Below the pieces are notes generated by a model, which was not told the origin of the DNA, made no database searches, and saw only the letters and a program-made list of their open reading frames with translations. A stretch of DNA of 64,000 nucleotides from Siphonodentalium dalli (Eukaryota > Mollusca > Scaphopoda > Gadilida > Siphonodentaliidae): assembly GCA_032622095.1 (NCBI GenBank), contig CP136064.1, forward strand, positions 279,269,614 through 279,333,613, written 5' to 3'. Position 1 is the first letter of the stretch. Each line of letters starts with the position of its first letter. Position numbers and translations under genes: made by a program. Below, piece by piece: positions 63,941 to 64,000 of this stretch.

Positions 63941-64000
63941 GATGTTTCTACACTAAGACGTATGAGATTCCAATAGAGAGGGCTAGATCGAGAACTTCAA

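Overview
The window is intronic and repeat-rich animal DNA holding one recognisable protein gene. On the minus strand I can assemble 18 consecutive coding exons (63002 down to 5841) of a DEPDC5 orthologue, the subunit of the GATOR1 complex that restrains mTORC1 through the Rag GTPases. All junctions are GT-AG, all phases agree, and together they give 703 complete codons without a stop. The part covered runs from the end of the SABA domain, through the variable linker, into the SHEN domain. Earlier exons lie beyond 64000. The DEP domain and C-terminus are not seen and presumably lie before position 1.

The organism is a metazoan with long introns (564 bp to 20.8 kb) and AT-rich DNA. The many short palindromic transposons, the minisatellites, and the repeats ending in runs like ggacagacggac suggest a mollusc, probably a bivalve. 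That assignment is inference.

Layout: 1-5800, minisatellite and dispersed repeats (no exon supported). 5841-11179, six SHEN exons (R to M side) with a clean hAT-like insertion at 7627-8000. 13051-18055, two exons separated by a 2-kb 16-bp minisatellite made of copies of the exon's own 5' splice site. 18056-38857, one 20.8-kb intron packed with MITEs and tandem arrays. 38858-48453, five linker exons, including a 62-nt exon and a 77-bp array. 49953-52262, a 59-bp array. 53296-56881, three exons. 57322-60998, a 44-bp array split by a 1070-bp hAT-like element with a perfect 8-bp target duplication. 61153-63002, three exons of the conserved SABA end.

Mobile DNA falls into families that I define by their termini. 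TTAA-flanked (piggyBac-like) families are A (CCCTTTACCCAACA), B (CCCTTTGAGTGCCAGG), C (CCCTTCATGA-type) and one larger element. The hAT-like families with 8-bp duplications are E, F and two single elements. Family G is mariner-like with TA duplications. Families A, B, C and a TIR-unrelated element D all carry the same palindromic core of about 67 bp (H1, about 40 copies in the window). That shared core and the splice-donor minisatellite are the two observations most worth following.
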